64,000 nt of DNA. Source: an uncultured Oscillospiraceae bacterium. GTDB lineage: Bacteria > Bacillota > Clostridia > Oscillospirales > Ruminococcaceae. Below the pieces are notes generated by a model that was given only the letters and a program-made list of their open reading frames with translations, searched no databases and was not told the DNA's origin. This document shows, one piece after another, positions 49,896 to 58,778 of this stretch. The translations under genes were made by a program, and so were the position numbers. The first letter of the stretch is position 1. Every line of letters starts with the position of its first letter. The stretch spans positions 94,805 to 158,804 of the forward strand of contig CAJUHS010000003.1 of the NCBI GenBank assembly GCA_910586535.1, given 5' to 3'.

Positions 49896-50360
49896 TCACC
49901 TGCTTTCGCCCTTTAACCAGTACTTGCCGCTCTTGCGGTAGCTTCTGTAATCGAACTTGGTGATATCACAGATAAACTTCAGCATTTCCTCCGCAGACTT
50001 CAGAATATCTTCAGCGGCGTCCCTGCCTATTTCCTCGGGAATATCGGCAGGATACCGCGTTTCTATGTAGTACCTGTTAAGGACGGTGCTTTTGCCTATC
50101 CACCGGGTAAAGGTCTGATCCGTCATGGCAGCCTGCTTGCAGAGCCATGTGATGTTGTGTCCGTCGAAAAGCTTCCTGTGCTTGTAGAGCAGGAACGCTT
50201 TAAGCCCCTTTTCTATCGCCTGCTGGCAGTGGAACACAACAGGCTTAGCGAGCCTGCTGTCGTCCACAAGAAGCCTCGCCGACATAATATCGAGACAGGC
50301 GTGGTAAAGCCAGTCGTAGTAACGCTTACTGTCAGTCGTGTGACTGCTTCGTCTGCTCAT
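49896..50360 (-). CDS. HEPN-domain protein of an MNT-HEPN pair
   Basis: 154 residues from the ATG at 50360 (GAGGGGAA upstream). A four-helix HEPN domain: YYDWLYHACLDIMSARLLVD, VFHCQQAIEKGLKAFLLYKH (helix 2) and DGHNITWLCKQA. HEPN proteins act as ribonucleases or scaffolds. The RxxxxH ribonuclease signature is not evident, and the usual ARYP motif is ETRYPAD. It overlaps the upstream nucleotidyltransferase-like gene by 29 bases. The pair resembles HepT/MntA type VII toxin-antitoxin systems. Confidence 0.8.
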   Translation of the reverse strand: MSRRSSHTTDSKRYYDWLYHACLDIMSARLLVDDSRLAKPVVFHCQQAIEKGLKAFLLYKHRKLFDGHNITWLCKQAAMTDQTFTRWIGKSTVLNRYYIETRYPADIPEEIGRDAAEDILKSAEEMLKFICDITKFDYRSYRKSGKYWLKGESR

Positions 50361-50661
50361 AAAGCAAATTCCCCTCATTATCAATTCTGTATGCGAATGT
50401 GAAGTCATCGTCCAGACACTCGTTCCAGTCGCTTACGGTGTACACAATTATATCGCAGGGTATGGGGCAGTCGGTCTTAAGCAGTATCTCGCTCTCCAGA
50501 TCGGAATGGCTGCCGTAGCTGTCGTCCACCACGATACAAAGCTTAAAGCGGGAGACTTCCCCCTTTGAGTTTCTTTTTGCCGTCGCGAGGAAAATTTGCA
50601 GCGGATCGCAGATTTTAACTATATCCTCGGTCATTTTTTTTATAATTGGATCGGTATTCAT
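50332..50661 (-). CDS. Degenerate nucleotidyltransferase-like partner of the HEPN gene
   Basis: 109 residues from the ATG at 50661 (AGGTG upstream). The fold of a small MNT nucleotidyltransferase can be traced (LQIFLATAKRNSKGE then FKLCIVVDDS), but the GSx10DxD active site is replaced (A-K-R-N-S-K and F-K-L-C), so nucleotidyl transfer as in MntA is unlikely. It overlaps the HEPN gene by 29 bases, the usual MNT-HEPN order. Confidence 0.65.
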   Translation of the reverse strand: MNTDPIIKKMTEDIVKICDPLQIFLATAKRNSKGEVSRFKLCIVVDDSYGSHSDLESEILLKTDCPIPCDIIVYTVSDWNECLDDDFTFAYRIDNEGNLLYEQTKQSHD

Positions 50662-50680
50662 AAAAATCACCTCATATGCA

Positions 50681-50721
50681 AAAACGCGCCGCAGCAGTTC
50701 TGAGCTTGCCCGGCGCGTTTT
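50681..50721 (-). terminator. Terminator of the fatty acid operon
   Basis: AAAACGCGCC (50681-50690) pairs with GGCGCGTTT (50712-50720) after acpP; T-rich on the minus strand. Confidence 0.8.
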
Positions 50722-50735
50722 CTCTTTGCTTGCTG

Positions 50736-50963
50736 TTACTGATTGTCCTCGATATACTTAACGATATCGCCGACAGTCTTGATGCCCTCGACAGCCTCGT
50801 CGGGGATCTCGATGTCAAATTCCTCTTCAAGGCTCATTACAAGATCAACCACGTCAAGAGAATCTGCGCCCAGATCGTCCTGAATGTTTGCGCCCGCCGT
50901 AACCTTGTCTGCTTCAACGTCGAGCTGGTCAACGATGATCTCCTTTACCTTATCGAATACCAT
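50736..50963 (-). CDS. acpP: Acyl carrier protein
   Basis: 75 residues, acidic helical bundle carrying acyl chains on phosphopantetheine attached to the serine of GADSLDVVDLVMSLEEEF. GGAGGG precedes the ATG. It ends the long fab/acc strand, 79 bases after accA, and is followed by a strong terminator. Its expression would match that of the other fatty acid genes. Confidence 0.96.
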   Translation of the reverse strand: MVFDKVKEIIVDQLDVEADKVTAGANIQDDLGADSLDVVDLVMSLEEEFDIEIPDEAVEGIKTVGDIVKYIEDNQ

Positions 50964-51042
50964 GAGTATTCCCTCCGTTCATGTATTTTTTCCGCGGATA
51001 CGGCAGAAACAGCCGCCCATGCGGGATTATGAAATCCGGCGG

Positions 51043-51858
51043 CTATGCTTCCGTAAACTCGCCGATCTTCCTAAACTTAGTATATCGTTCATTTAGCAAA
51101 ACGTCAATATCTATTTTCATTTTTTTGTGTAGAGTTTTATATAAAAATTCGGCTATATTTTCAGCAGTTTGACCAATATCGTTGTGAGCGCCCCCCAAAG
51201 GCTCCTCGATTATCCTCTCCGCAACGCCAAGTTCCACCATATCTTCGGCGGTAACGCGCATGATATTGCAGGCTTCCTTTTCCTTTCCGGAGTCTTTCCA
51301 GAGAATGGAAGCAAAGCCTCTGGGAGAAATTACCGAATATATGGAGTTCTCCAGAACAGCCAGCTCGTCGCACACGCCCAGAGCCAATGCTCCTCCGCTG
51401 CCGCCCTCTCCAAGCACAACGCTTACTATTGGAGTTTTCAGCCGCATAAATTCCATAAGGTTTCTTGCAATAGCCTCGCCCTGCCCCCTCTTTTCAGCCT
51501 CCACGCCGCAGAACGCGCCGGGAGTGTCGATAAAGCATATAACGGGACGGTGAAACTTCTCCGCCTGCTTTGCCAGCCTGAGAGCCTTTCTGTAGCCCTC
51601 CGGGTGGGGCATGGCGAAGTTGCTGTCCTTGTTTTCGTTAAGATTTCTGCCCTTTACCTCGGCAATGACCGTTACCGGTATGCCGTTCAGGGAGGCTATA
51701 CCGCCCATTACAGCCCCGTCGTCGCCGAAATAGCGGTCTCCGTGCATTTCAATGAATTCGTCAAAAATAGCCGGAATATAGTCCCTAACGGTAGGTCTGC
51801 CCTTGTGGCGCACCACCTCCAGCCGCTCGTAAGGGGTAAGCTTGTTAAGCTTTTCCAT
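51043..51858 (-). CDS. accA: Acetyl-CoA carboxylase carboxyltransferase, alpha subunit
   Basis: 271 residues. With AccD it moves the carboxyl group from carboxybiotin to acetyl-CoA. The crotonase-like core has FIDTPGAFCGVEAEKRGQGE, LGEGGSGGALALG and SVISPRGFASILWKD. It is shorter than the E. coli subunit at both ends but within the Firmicute range. Its ATG overlaps the accD stop (TAATG), so translation is coupled to accD. Confidence 0.95.
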   Translation of the reverse strand: MEKLNKLTPYERLEVVRHKGRPTVRDYIPAIFDEFIEMHGDRYFGDDGAVMGGIASLNGIPVTVIAEVKGRNLNENKDSNFAMPHPEGYRKALRLAKQAEKFHRPVICFIDTPGAFCGVEAEKRGQGEAIARNLMEFMRLKTPIVSVVLGEGGSGGALALGVCDELAVLENSIYSVISPRGFASILWKDSGKEKEACNIMRVTAEDMVELGVAERIIEEPLGGAHNDIGQTAENIAEFLYKTLHKKMKIDIDVLLNERYTKFRKIGEFTEA

Positions 51859-52781
51859 TATTCGTCACCTCCCCGCAGATATTCCCTCATAGGATGAAGC
51901 TTGAGTATATGAGCGATAGTCCTGCGCATTGATTTTCTCTCCACTATCATGTCCGCAAAGCCGTGCTCAAGCATAAATTCGGCGGACTGGAAATCGTCGG
52001 GCAGACGCTGCTTTATAGTCCCCTCTATAACCCGGCGTCCCGCAAAACCCACAAGTACTTTCGGCTCGGCGATAATAATGTCCCCCAAAGAAGCAAAGGA
52101 AGCTGTCACACCGCCTGTGGTAGGGTCTGTGAATACAGTTATATAAAGCAGTCCCGCGTCGCTGTGACGTGCCGCTGCGCCGCTTGTCTTAGCCATCTGC
52201 ATAAGGGAAACTATACCCTCCTGCATACGCGCTCCTCCCGAAGCGGTAAACAGTATTACCGGAAGCTTATGCTCCGTTGCATACTCGAAAGCGCGGGTTA
52301 TCTTTTCACCCACCACGCTGCCCATTGAAGCCATCATGTAGCGTGAGTCCATTACGCCTATCACGCATTTTTCCCCGCGGACAGTGCACTCTCCCGTGAT
52401 CACTGCGTCTTTAAGACCTGTGGACTCCCGCAGCTTCTGCTGCTTAGCCTCATAATCGGGAAAATCAATAGGGTTCAGACTTTTCATATCCGCGTCAAAT
52501 TCGCGGAAGCTCTCCTTGTCGGCAATGAGCCTTATCCTTTCGGGAGCTGTGAGCCTTGCGTGATATCCGCATTCAGGACACACCCGCAGGTTTTTTTCCA
52601 GCTCATCGGTCATTATCACATTAAGACACCGCGGACACTTGAAAACTATATTGGCGGGAACTTTTACCGCCGAATCGTTTTTATCCGGTTTGTCCGTCCT
52701 GTCCCTTTCCTCGCCCTCGGGCGCGGCGGGATATGCGTTAAAACGGGTTTTCACCACGTTGAATAAATCTTCGAGACCCAA
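51858..52781 (-). CDS. accD: Acetyl-CoA carboxylase carboxyltransferase, beta subunit
   Basis: About 307 residues from a TTG at 52781, chosen because AAAGGAG lies eight bases upstream; a GTG three codons earlier overlaps that site. The N-terminal zinc ribbon CPRCLNVIM and CPECGYH (four cysteines, residues about 47-68) binds RNA/DNA in homologs. The core has SGGARMQEG and GGVTASFASLGD. It partners AccA and follows the second of two zinc-ribbon membrane genes by about 60 bases. Confidence 0.95.
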   Translation of the reverse strand: MGLEDLFNVVKTRFNAYPAAPEGEERDRTDKPDKNDSAVKVPANIVFKCPRCLNVIMTDELEKNLRVCPECGYHARLTAPERIRLIADKESFREFDADMKSLNPIDFPDYEAKQQKLRESTGLKDAVITGECTVRGEKCVIGVMDSRYMMASMGSVVGEKITRAFEYATEHKLPVILFTASGGARMQEGIVSLMQMAKTSGAAARHSDAGLLYITVFTDPTTGGVTASFASLGDIIIAEPKVLVGFAGRRVIEGTIKQRLPDDFQSAEFMLEHGFADMIVERKSMRRTIAHILKLHPMREYLRGGDE

Positions 52782-52842
52782 TAAAGACACTCCTTTGCGG
52801 AATATTTAAACGGCTTAACGTCTGCTGCGCCGACCGTTACGG

Positions 52843-53499
52843 TCACGGGGGAAGTATAAATCCCAGAACTATCGCCGCAATAACGATGCCGATGTATTTT
52901 TGATCTATTGTTTTTAACATGGAAACGAGAATAATGATACCTGCCCAGGGAATAAAAAACGAACCAAGCAGCAGCCACCAGTAAGCTTTCATAAAATCGC
53001 CCGCGCTTGCGTACTGACTTGTCTGCCTGTTTTGCCTCCCCTTATTTGCATAGGGCGACGGAGGCGGAGAACCGTTCCCGCCGTTATTTTGAGTACCTCT
53101 GTACCCGCCGTAGGGATTTGCGTTCTGCTGATTCTGACGGTTGTTCTGCGCTTGATGATTCTGCCGGTTTTGTTGGTTTTGTCCGTTCTGCTGTGCAAAA
53201 GGCGAGGGAGAAGGCTGCTGACCGTATGGGTTCTGATGTACGGTATTGCCATTGTTATCCCTGACCTTGAACTTTGGCTGTTCAAAAGCGGTATCATAAC
53301 CCGCGGGACGGTTGGGATATATCTCCTCTGCCTGAACGTCGGGTGTTACCTCCCGGACAACTTCGCCGAAAGAGTCGTTTTCAGGCTCCATATCGTAAAG
53401 CGCGCTGAGGTCGTCGTCTTCGGGAACGTCGTAGCCGCAGCTTTCGCAGTAGTTGTTTTTGAGCTTTTCCCCGCAAAGGGGACAGGTTTTCTTTGGCAT
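52843..53499 (-). CDS. Zinc-ribbon membrane protein 2
   Basis: 218 residues. Cys6, Cys9, Cys18 and Cys21 (CPLCGEKLKNNYCESCGYD) form a zinc ribbon; an acidic stretch (DDDLSALYDMEPENDSFGE) follows; a long Gln/Asn/Pro-rich disordered region (about 85-165) leads to two C-terminal membrane helices (about 173-192 and 199-217). AGGAGCGG precedes the ATG. Same plan and same conserved D-P-x-ND-x-FGE motif as the gene before it, so they are paralogs. Between accC and accD, this is an unusual place for a membrane gene. Function unknown; likely membrane-anchored, N-terminus cytoplasmic. Confidence 0.8.
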   Translation of the reverse strand: MPKKTCPLCGEKLKNNYCESCGYDVPEDDDLSALYDMEPENDSFGEVVREVTPDVQAEEIYPNRPAGYDTAFEQPKFKVRDNNGNTVHQNPYGQQPSPSPFAQQNGQNQQNRQNHQAQNNRQNQQNANPYGGYRGTQNNGGNGSPPPSPYANKGRQNRQTSQYASAGDFMKAYWWLLLGSFFIPWAGIIILVSMLKTIDQKYIGIVIAAIVLGFILPP

Positions 53500-53518
53500 T
53501 GAACCGCTCCTTATCGTC

Positions 53519-54337
53519 TTAATAATAATCGTCTGAAAAATATCTCATTACTGTCTGAAGTATCTCGTCAAGACCGATAGGATCCCAGCCGCTGAAAATC
53601 AGCACTACCGAGATTACACCAAATATGACCGCCGTTAAAATGTCGCCAGTAAGATGGTCTTCCTTAAATTTAGAGAAAAAGTACAGTGCGAAAAAAATTC
53701 CCGCCGTAGGAACCAATGCTATGATCAGAGCTTTCCACCAGTTCCTTGTGACAAGATTCACCACGCCCTTTACAAACTGTTCGGGCAGGCTTGCCTGCTG
53801 CACATACGGAACAAAAGGCGCGGACGAAACGGCATTTTGCTGATTCCGAACAGTTTGGACAGCTTGTGCGGTTTGTGCCGTTTGAGCGTTCCGCGTAGGC
53901 TGAAAGGTATGCACAGGCGGCGGAGACTGACTCGGCTGCCGTTTAGGCTGCGCTTTCGCCGTGCTCTGTGTATTCTGTGCATTCCGCAGCGGCGGATTTG
54001 CTCCGGTCAGCGGATTTGACTTCATTACCACGATCTTCGGCGCAGGCTTCGCGTTTGCGGAAGCGAACCCGAGAGAGTTCAGGGACTTCATATTAGGCAA
54101 AGCTATGGACGGTATATCAAGCTTCGGCATCTCACCGAAAGAAACGTCACCCATATCGGTCATATCCGCAGGGAACATGCCCTCCGCAGAGTCGGCTTCT
54201 CCGAAATGATCGTTAGAGGGATCAAGATCGTAGGGAGCGGCTATAACGCTGTAATCGGGGGGGATGAAACCGCAGGAGGAACATTCGCCGAAAATTATTT
54301 TGTCTCCGCAAAGCGGACACATTTCCGCTTCAGCCAT
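53519..54337 (-). CDS. Zinc-ribbon membrane protein 1
   Basis: 272 residues. Zinc ribbon at Cys7, Cys10, Cys19, Cys22 (CPLCGDKIIFGECSSCGF), then YDLDPSNDHFGEADS, matching the paralog at 52843, a disordered Pro/Gln/Ala-rich middle (about 100-190), and two or three hydrophobic segments (ALIIALVPTAGIFFALYFF and ILTAVIFGVISVVLIFSG). GGTGAGG precedes the ATG. It is 47 bases downstream of accC and 19 before the paralog, in the middle of the carboxylase operon. No family is recognised for the pair beyond the zinc ribbon. Confidence 0.8.
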   Translation of the reverse strand: MAEAEMCPLCGDKIIFGECSSCGFIPPDYSVIAAPYDLDPSNDHFGEADSAEGMFPADMTDMGDVSFGEMPKLDIPSIALPNMKSLNSLGFASANAKPAPKIVVMKSNPLTGANPPLRNAQNTQSTAKAQPKRQPSQSPPPVHTFQPTRNAQTAQTAQAVQTVRNQQNAVSSAPFVPYVQQASLPEQFVKGVVNLVTRNWWKALIIALVPTAGIFFALYFFSKFKEDHLTGDILTAVIFGVISVVLIFSGWDPIGLDEILQTVMRYFSDDYY

Positions 54338-54384
54338 ATCCTCACCCCCTGATTGTCACAAGCCGCCGTACAGCAAACCGAATA

Positions 54385-55725
54385 TCACACGCCCCGTCTG
54401 CCGAGATATCCTATATCGTAATTTCCCTCCTCGAAAGCCGGATCGCGGATAAGGGAAAGCTGAAAATCTATGTTTGTATCCACGCCCTCCACAATAAATT
54501 CGGCAAGCGCCCATTTCATTTTGGCGATAGCCTCTTTTCTTGTGGGAGCATAAACTATAAGCTTCGCTATCATGCTGTCGTAGTACGGGGTAATCTCGTA
54601 CCCCGAATAAACCGAGCTGTCTATACGTATTCCCGGGCCGCCCGGAATATGCAGGGCGTTTATCCTTCCCGGGCTGGGACGGAAGCCTTTTTCGGGACTT
54701 TCCGCGTTTATCCTGCATTCTATTGAGTGCCCCTTTACGCGTATATCCTCCTGACTGTAAGGAAGCTCCTTGCCCGCGGCGATCTTTAGCTGCGCCTTTA
54801 CAAGGTCTATGCCCGTGACAAATTCCGTGATAGGGTGCTCCACCTGAATGCGGGTGTTCATTTCCATAAAGTAGAAATTGTTTTTATTGTCCACCAAAAA
54901 CTCAATAGTGCCCGCGTTGTAGTATCCGCAGACCTTTGCCGCCGCAACGGCAGCCTTGCCCATTCTGTCCCGCAGCATGGGGGTCATGATAACGGAGGGA
55001 CTTTCCTCCAGCACCTTCTGGTTGCGCCTCTGCATTGAGCAGTCACGCTCCCCCAGATGTACGACGTTGCCGTGCTTGTCGGCAAGTATCTGAAATTCTA
55101 TGTGCTTGGGGTTAACAATAAATTTTTCCATGTAGATGCTGCCGTCCCCGAAGTAATTCAGAGCCTCGGTGCGCGCCGCGGTTATCTGTGCTTCAAGGTC
55201 CTCCATGCGTTCAACAAGGCGTATGCCCCGTCCTCCGCCGCCCGCGGAAGCCTTTACCATAAGGGGAAAGCCTATTTCCTCCGCAAGCCTTTTTGCCTCT
55301 TCCATTGTGGGGACTGCCCCGTCGCTGCCGGGTATAACGGGTACTCCCGCCTTTTTCATGGCGGACTTTGCGGCTGCCTTGTCTCCCAGCATCTCAATGG
55401 ATTCGGGCGCAGGGCCTATAAAGGTTATCCCGCACTTCCCGCAGTTGCGTGCAAAGGAGGCGTTCTCGGACAAAAACCCGAAGCCCGGGTGAACCGCGTC
55501 CGCGCCTGTTATCTCGCAGGCGGCAATGATCGCCTTTTCGTTCAGATAGCTGTCCTTTGCGGCGGGAGCGCCTATGCATACCGCTTCGTCGGCGATCTTG
55601 GCATGGAGGGCGTTCCTGTCGGCGGTGGAAAATACCGCCACGGTCTTGAGACCAAGCTCCCTGCACGCTCTTATTATGCGTACCGCTATTTCTCCGCGGT
55701 TTGCGATAAGTACCTTTTTAAACAT
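54385..55725 (-). CDS. accC: Acetyl-CoA carboxylase, biotin carboxylase subunit
   Basis: 446 residues. It carboxylates biotin on AccB using ATP and bicarbonate. N-terminal FKKVLIANRGEIAVRII is the biotin-carboxylase start; the ATP-grasp loop KASAGGGGRGIRL, MEMNTRIQVEHPITE and RINAE are intact. The ATG at 55725 is chosen because homologs start MFKKVLIANRGE; the frame is open 30 codons further upstream. AAGGA is about 12 bases away. The promoter is shared with the upstream fab genes. Confidence 0.95.
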   Translation of the reverse strand: MFKKVLIANRGEIAVRIIRACRELGLKTVAVFSTADRNALHAKIADEAVCIGAPAAKDSYLNEKAIIAACEITGADAVHPGFGFLSENASFARNCGKCGITFIGPAPESIEMLGDKAAAKSAMKKAGVPVIPGSDGAVPTMEEAKRLAEEIGFPLMVKASAGGGGRGIRLVERMEDLEAQITAARTEALNYFGDGSIYMEKFIVNPKHIEFQILADKHGNVVHLGERDCSMQRRNQKVLEESPSVIMTPMLRDRMGKAAVAAAKVCGYYNAGTIEFLVDNKNNFYFMEMNTRIQVEHPITEFVTGIDLVKAQLKIAAGKELPYSQEDIRVKGHSIECRINAESPEKGFRPSPGRINALHIPGGPGIRIDSSVYSGYEITPYYDSMIAKLIVYAPTRKEAIAKMKWALAEFIVEGVDTNIDFQLSLIRDPAFEEGNYDIGYLGRRGV

Positions 55726-55839
55726 AATACTGACGTATCCTTTCGGGGAATTACTTGCAAAAACGTAAAACCGTTTTCCGCAGGGCGGGTGCGTGCATTG
55801 GCGCACGAGCCGCAAATAATTATCACATAAAATTACCGT

Positions 55840-56268
55840 TTATTTTATTGCAAAGGAAATCTCCGCCGCAACGGCTTTCTCTCCGTTCACGGTTGCGAGA
55901 GCCTTTCCCACGCCCACGGGACCCTTGACTTTGATAATTTCCACCTCTATGCGCAGGGTGTCCCCGGGGACTACCTGACGGCGGAACTTAGCTTCCTTTA
56001 CCCCGCCGAAAAAGCCTATCTTGCCCTTGTTTTCGGGCATGGAAAGCATTGCCACGGCTCCCGCCTGGGCGCACATTTCCAGCATAAGCACTCCCGGCAC
56101 CACGGGGTAGTCGGGAAAATGTCCCCTGAACCAGAATTCGTCGGGATTCATGTGCTTGGTAGCCACGACCCTTTTGCCGACCTCCATTTCCTCAATGGTA
56201 TCTATCAGCAGGAACGGGTCGCGGTGAGGAATAATTTCCATGATCTGTTCTTTGTTCATTAAAGGCAT
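55840..56268 (-). CDS. fabZ: 3-hydroxyacyl-ACP dehydratase FabZ
   Basis: 142 residues. It removes water from 3-hydroxyacyl-ACP. The hot-dog fold signature IIPHRDPFLLID, FWFRGHFPDYPVVPG (catalytic His) and LMLEMCAQAGAVAM (catalytic Glu) are present. AAGGGAG precedes the ATG at 56268; a second ATG lies three codons later. It sits between accB and accC. Confidence 0.96.
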   Translation of the reverse strand: MPLMNKEQIMEIIPHRDPFLLIDTIEEMEVGKRVVATKHMNPDEFWFRGHFPDYPVVPGVLMLEMCAQAGAVAMLSMPENKGKIGFFGGVKEAKFRRQVVPGDTLRIEVEIIKVKGPVGVGKALATVNGEKAVAAEISFAIK

Positions 56269-56282
56269 AACGGTATCTCCCT

Positions 56283-56735
56283 TTACTTGATTATCATGAT
56301 AGGCTGGTCGAACTCCACAGCCTCGCCGTTTTTAACGAGTATCTCCGCCACTGTGCCGTCAAACTCGCTCTGGACTTCGTTCATCAGCTTCATGGACTCG
56401 ATTATCATTATAACGTCGCCCTTTTTCACCTGCTGACCCACCGTTACGAACGGAGGCTTGTCGGGAGCGGAGGCAGCGTAAAAGGTACCCACTATGGGTG
56501 ACTTTACCACGTTCCCCGAAACGGCGGGAACTGCCTGAGCGGCAGGCGCGGTCTGAACCGTCTGAGCCGCGGCGGGAACGGCAGGCATACCCGCAGGCGC
56601 GCCCATAGGAGGGGGCGGGGGACATTTTTTCCCCTTTATCGTAACGACCTCCTCGCCGTCCGCAATGGTTATCTCGCCTAAATCCTTTTCCTTGACGATA
56701 TCGGCAAGCTTCTGTATAAACTCAATATTAACCAT
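56283..56735 (-). CDS. accB: Biotin carboxyl carrier protein of acetyl-CoA carboxylase
   Basis: 150 residues. An N-terminal helical part, a Pro/Ala/Val-rich linker (about 38-72) and a C-terminal biotinyl domain (about 74-150) with the biotin-bearing lysine in VIMIIESMKLMNEV, where ESMK replaces the more common EAMK. AAGGAGT precedes the ATG. Five bases after fabF and fifteen before fabZ. Confidence 0.95.
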   Translation of the reverse strand: MVNIEFIQKLADIVKEKDLGEITIADGEEVVTIKGKKCPPPPPMGAPAGMPAVPAAAQTVQTAPAAQAVPAVSGNVVKSPIVGTFYAASAPDKPPFVTVGQQVKKGDVIMIIESMKLMNEVQSEFDGTVAEILVKNGEAVEFDQPIMIIK

Positions 56736-56739
56736 AATT

Positions 56740-57978
56740 TTACTCCTTATATTTAATAATGCAAAGCGTCGCGTTGTGTCCGCCGAAGCCGAGACTGTTG
56801 GACAGCGCAGCGTTTACGGTCATGTTCCGTCCGCCCTCGGTGCAGTAGTCAAGGTCGCATTCCGGGTCTGGTACTTTATAGCCGATAGTTTGGTGCACAT
56901 AGTCGTTCTGAACGGAAAGCGCGGTAACTATGGCTTCAACGGCTCCCGCCGCGCCCAAAAGGTGTCCCGTCATGGACTTGGTTGAGTTGATGACCACCTT
57001 TTTGGCGGTATCCTCGCCCAGAGCCTTTTTGACCGCCTTTGTCTCGTACTTGTCGTTAAGACCCGTAGACGTTCCGTGAGCGTTGATGTAGTCAATATCC
57101 TCCGCTTTGAGACCCGCTTCGCTAAAGGCGTTTACCATGCCTCTCGCGGCGGCGTCTCCCTCCGGGGACGGGGAAGTCATGTGGTAAGCGTCGCAGGTTG
57201 CGCCGTAGCCCGCTATCTCTGCGTAAATCTTCGCGCCCCTCGCCTTTGCGTGTTCAAGCTCCTCAAGGACAAGCGCGCCGCAGCCCTCGCCCAGCACAAA
57301 GCCGCTTCTTTCCGCGTCAAAGGGTATAGAGCATCTGTCAAGGTCGTCGGAGCGGGTCAAAGCTTTCATGTTGTTGAAGCCGCCCAAAGCGAACGTGCCC
57401 ACGCAGGACTCCGCGCCGCCCGCAATGCAGACGTCGAGGTAGCCGTCCTTTATCTTGCGGAAAGCCTCTCCCACCGCATGAGCGGAGGAAGCGCAGGCTG
57501 TTGTGGAGCAGAAGTTGTCCCCCTTAAAGCCTGTGCGCATGGAAATAGTTCCCGCAGCCATGTTGCCTATCATCATGGGCACATAGAAAACGGATATCCT
57601 GTCGGGGCCCTTTTCAAGGAACTTTTCATGCTCCTGCAAGGTCAGGTTGAGACCGCCTATTCCCACGCCGAAGATAACTCCCGCGCGGAAAGGGTCGAGA
57701 TCCTTAAAGTCCGAACCGCTGTCCGCCAAAGCGTCCAGAGAAGCGTTCACCGCGAACTGGGTAAACCTGTCCATGCGGCGGGATTCCTTTTTCTCCACGT
57801 ATTTGTCGGGAGTGAACTCCTTTACTCTCGCGGCGATCTTAACGTCGAAATCATCGCCGGTAACGTCGTTTACATAAGAAAATCCGTGCTTTCCCGCCTT
57901 GAGGCTGTTCCAGAAATCCTCAATGGTGTTTCCCACCGGGGAAACCACGCCCATTCCCGTGATTACTACTCTTTTCAT
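56740..57978 (-). CDS. fabF: 3-oxoacyl-ACP synthase II
   Basis: 412 residues. It elongates acyl-ACP by condensation with malonyl-ACP. The Cys-His-His triad is in STTACASSAHAVGEAF, NAHGTSTGLND and KSMTGHLLGAAG. AAAGGGAT precedes the ATG. It follows fabG after 62 bases; that gap contains imperfect tandem copies of CTGTCA, with no gene. Confidence 0.96.
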   Translation of the reverse strand: MKRVVITGMGVVSPVGNTIEDFWNSLKAGKHGFSYVNDVTGDDFDVKIAARVKEFTPDKYVEKKESRRMDRFTQFAVNASLDALADSGSDFKDLDPFRAGVIFGVGIGGLNLTLQEHEKFLEKGPDRISVFYVPMMIGNMAAGTISMRTGFKGDNFCSTTACASSAHAVGEAFRKIKDGYLDVCIAGGAESCVGTFALGGFNNMKALTRSDDLDRCSIPFDAERSGFVLGEGCGALVLEELEHAKARGAKIYAEIAGYGATCDAYHMTSPSPEGDAAARGMVNAFSEAGLKAEDIDYINAHGTSTGLNDKYETKAVKKALGEDTAKKVVINSTKSMTGHLLGAAGAVEAIVTALSVQNDYVHQTIGYKVPDPECDLDYCTEGGRNMTVNAALSNSLGFGGHNATLCIIKYKE

Positions 57979-58040
57979 ATATTTAAAAATCCCTTTCGTA
58001 ACTAAAATTAACTATCAGCTGTACAATGTCAACTGTCAGC

Positions 58041-58778
58041 TCACATTGACAGTCCGCCCGAAATTTCAATGGTCTGTCCCGTAACGTAGGACGAATCCTC
58101 CGAACAGAGGAACGAGACAACGCCCGCGATCTCCTCAACCTCGCCGTAGCGCTTCATAGCGATAGCTTCGAGCATTTTCGCCCTCTGCTCCTCGGTGAGC
58201 TTGTCAGTCATGGGAGTCTTTATAAATCCGGGAGCAACCGCGTTAACGTTGATGTTCCTTGAACCAAGCTCCTTTGCGGCAGTCTTTGTCATGCCGATTA
58301 TAGCCGCCTTTGAAGCGGAATAGTTTATCTGTCCGGGATTTCCGTACAAACCTGCCACGGAAGCAAGATTAACTATCCTGCCCTGCTTCTGGCGTATCAT
58401 AACGTTTCCCGCAAGCTTCATCATGTTGAAAACGCTTTTTTGGTTTACCGCGATCACCGTGTCGTACTGCTCCTCGGACATTCTCGCCATAAGACCGTCG
58501 CGGGTTATGCCCGCGTTGTTTACAAGCGCGTCTATAGTACCGAAGCGTTCCTTTACAGCCTTTACCATATTCTCGCAGTCGGCGTACTTGGACACGTCCG
58601 CGCAGAATATCCCGGCTTCAACGCCGAGAGCACGTATATCGCCGGCAATGCTGTTATTCTCGAACATACCCTCGTTAAGATCGTTGAGGGCTATATTAAA
58701 GCCGTCCTTTGCAAGGCGGAGCGCGATAGCCGCGCCTATTCCTCTGGACGAACCTGTAATTAACGCTGTCTTACTCAT
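58041..58778 (-). CDS. fabG: 3-oxoacyl-ACP reductase
   Basis: 245 residues. NADPH-dependent reductase of the short-chain family. TGSSRGIGAAIALRLA binds the cofactor, NNAGITRDGL is the NNAG motif, and Ser and YSASKAA supply the catalytic Ser-Tyr-Lys. The ATG at 58778 follows AAAGGAA and overlaps the preceding membrane-protein gene by eight bases. Confidence 0.95.
   Translation of the reverse strand: MSKTALITGSSRGIGAAIALRLAKDGFNIALNDLNEGMFENNSIAGDIRALGVEAGIFCADVSKYADCENMVKAVKERFGTIDALVNNAGITRDGLMARMSEEQYDTVIAVNQKSVFNMMKLAGNVMIRQKQGRIVNLASVAGLYGNPGQINYSASKAAIIGMTKTAAKELGSRNINVNAVAPGFIKTPMTDKLTEEQRAKMLEAIAMKRYGEVEEIAGVVSFLCSEDSSYVTGQTIEISGGLSM

Noticed and set aside
55057..55830. 257-codon plus-strand frame across accC
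   Set aside because: Shadow of accC.
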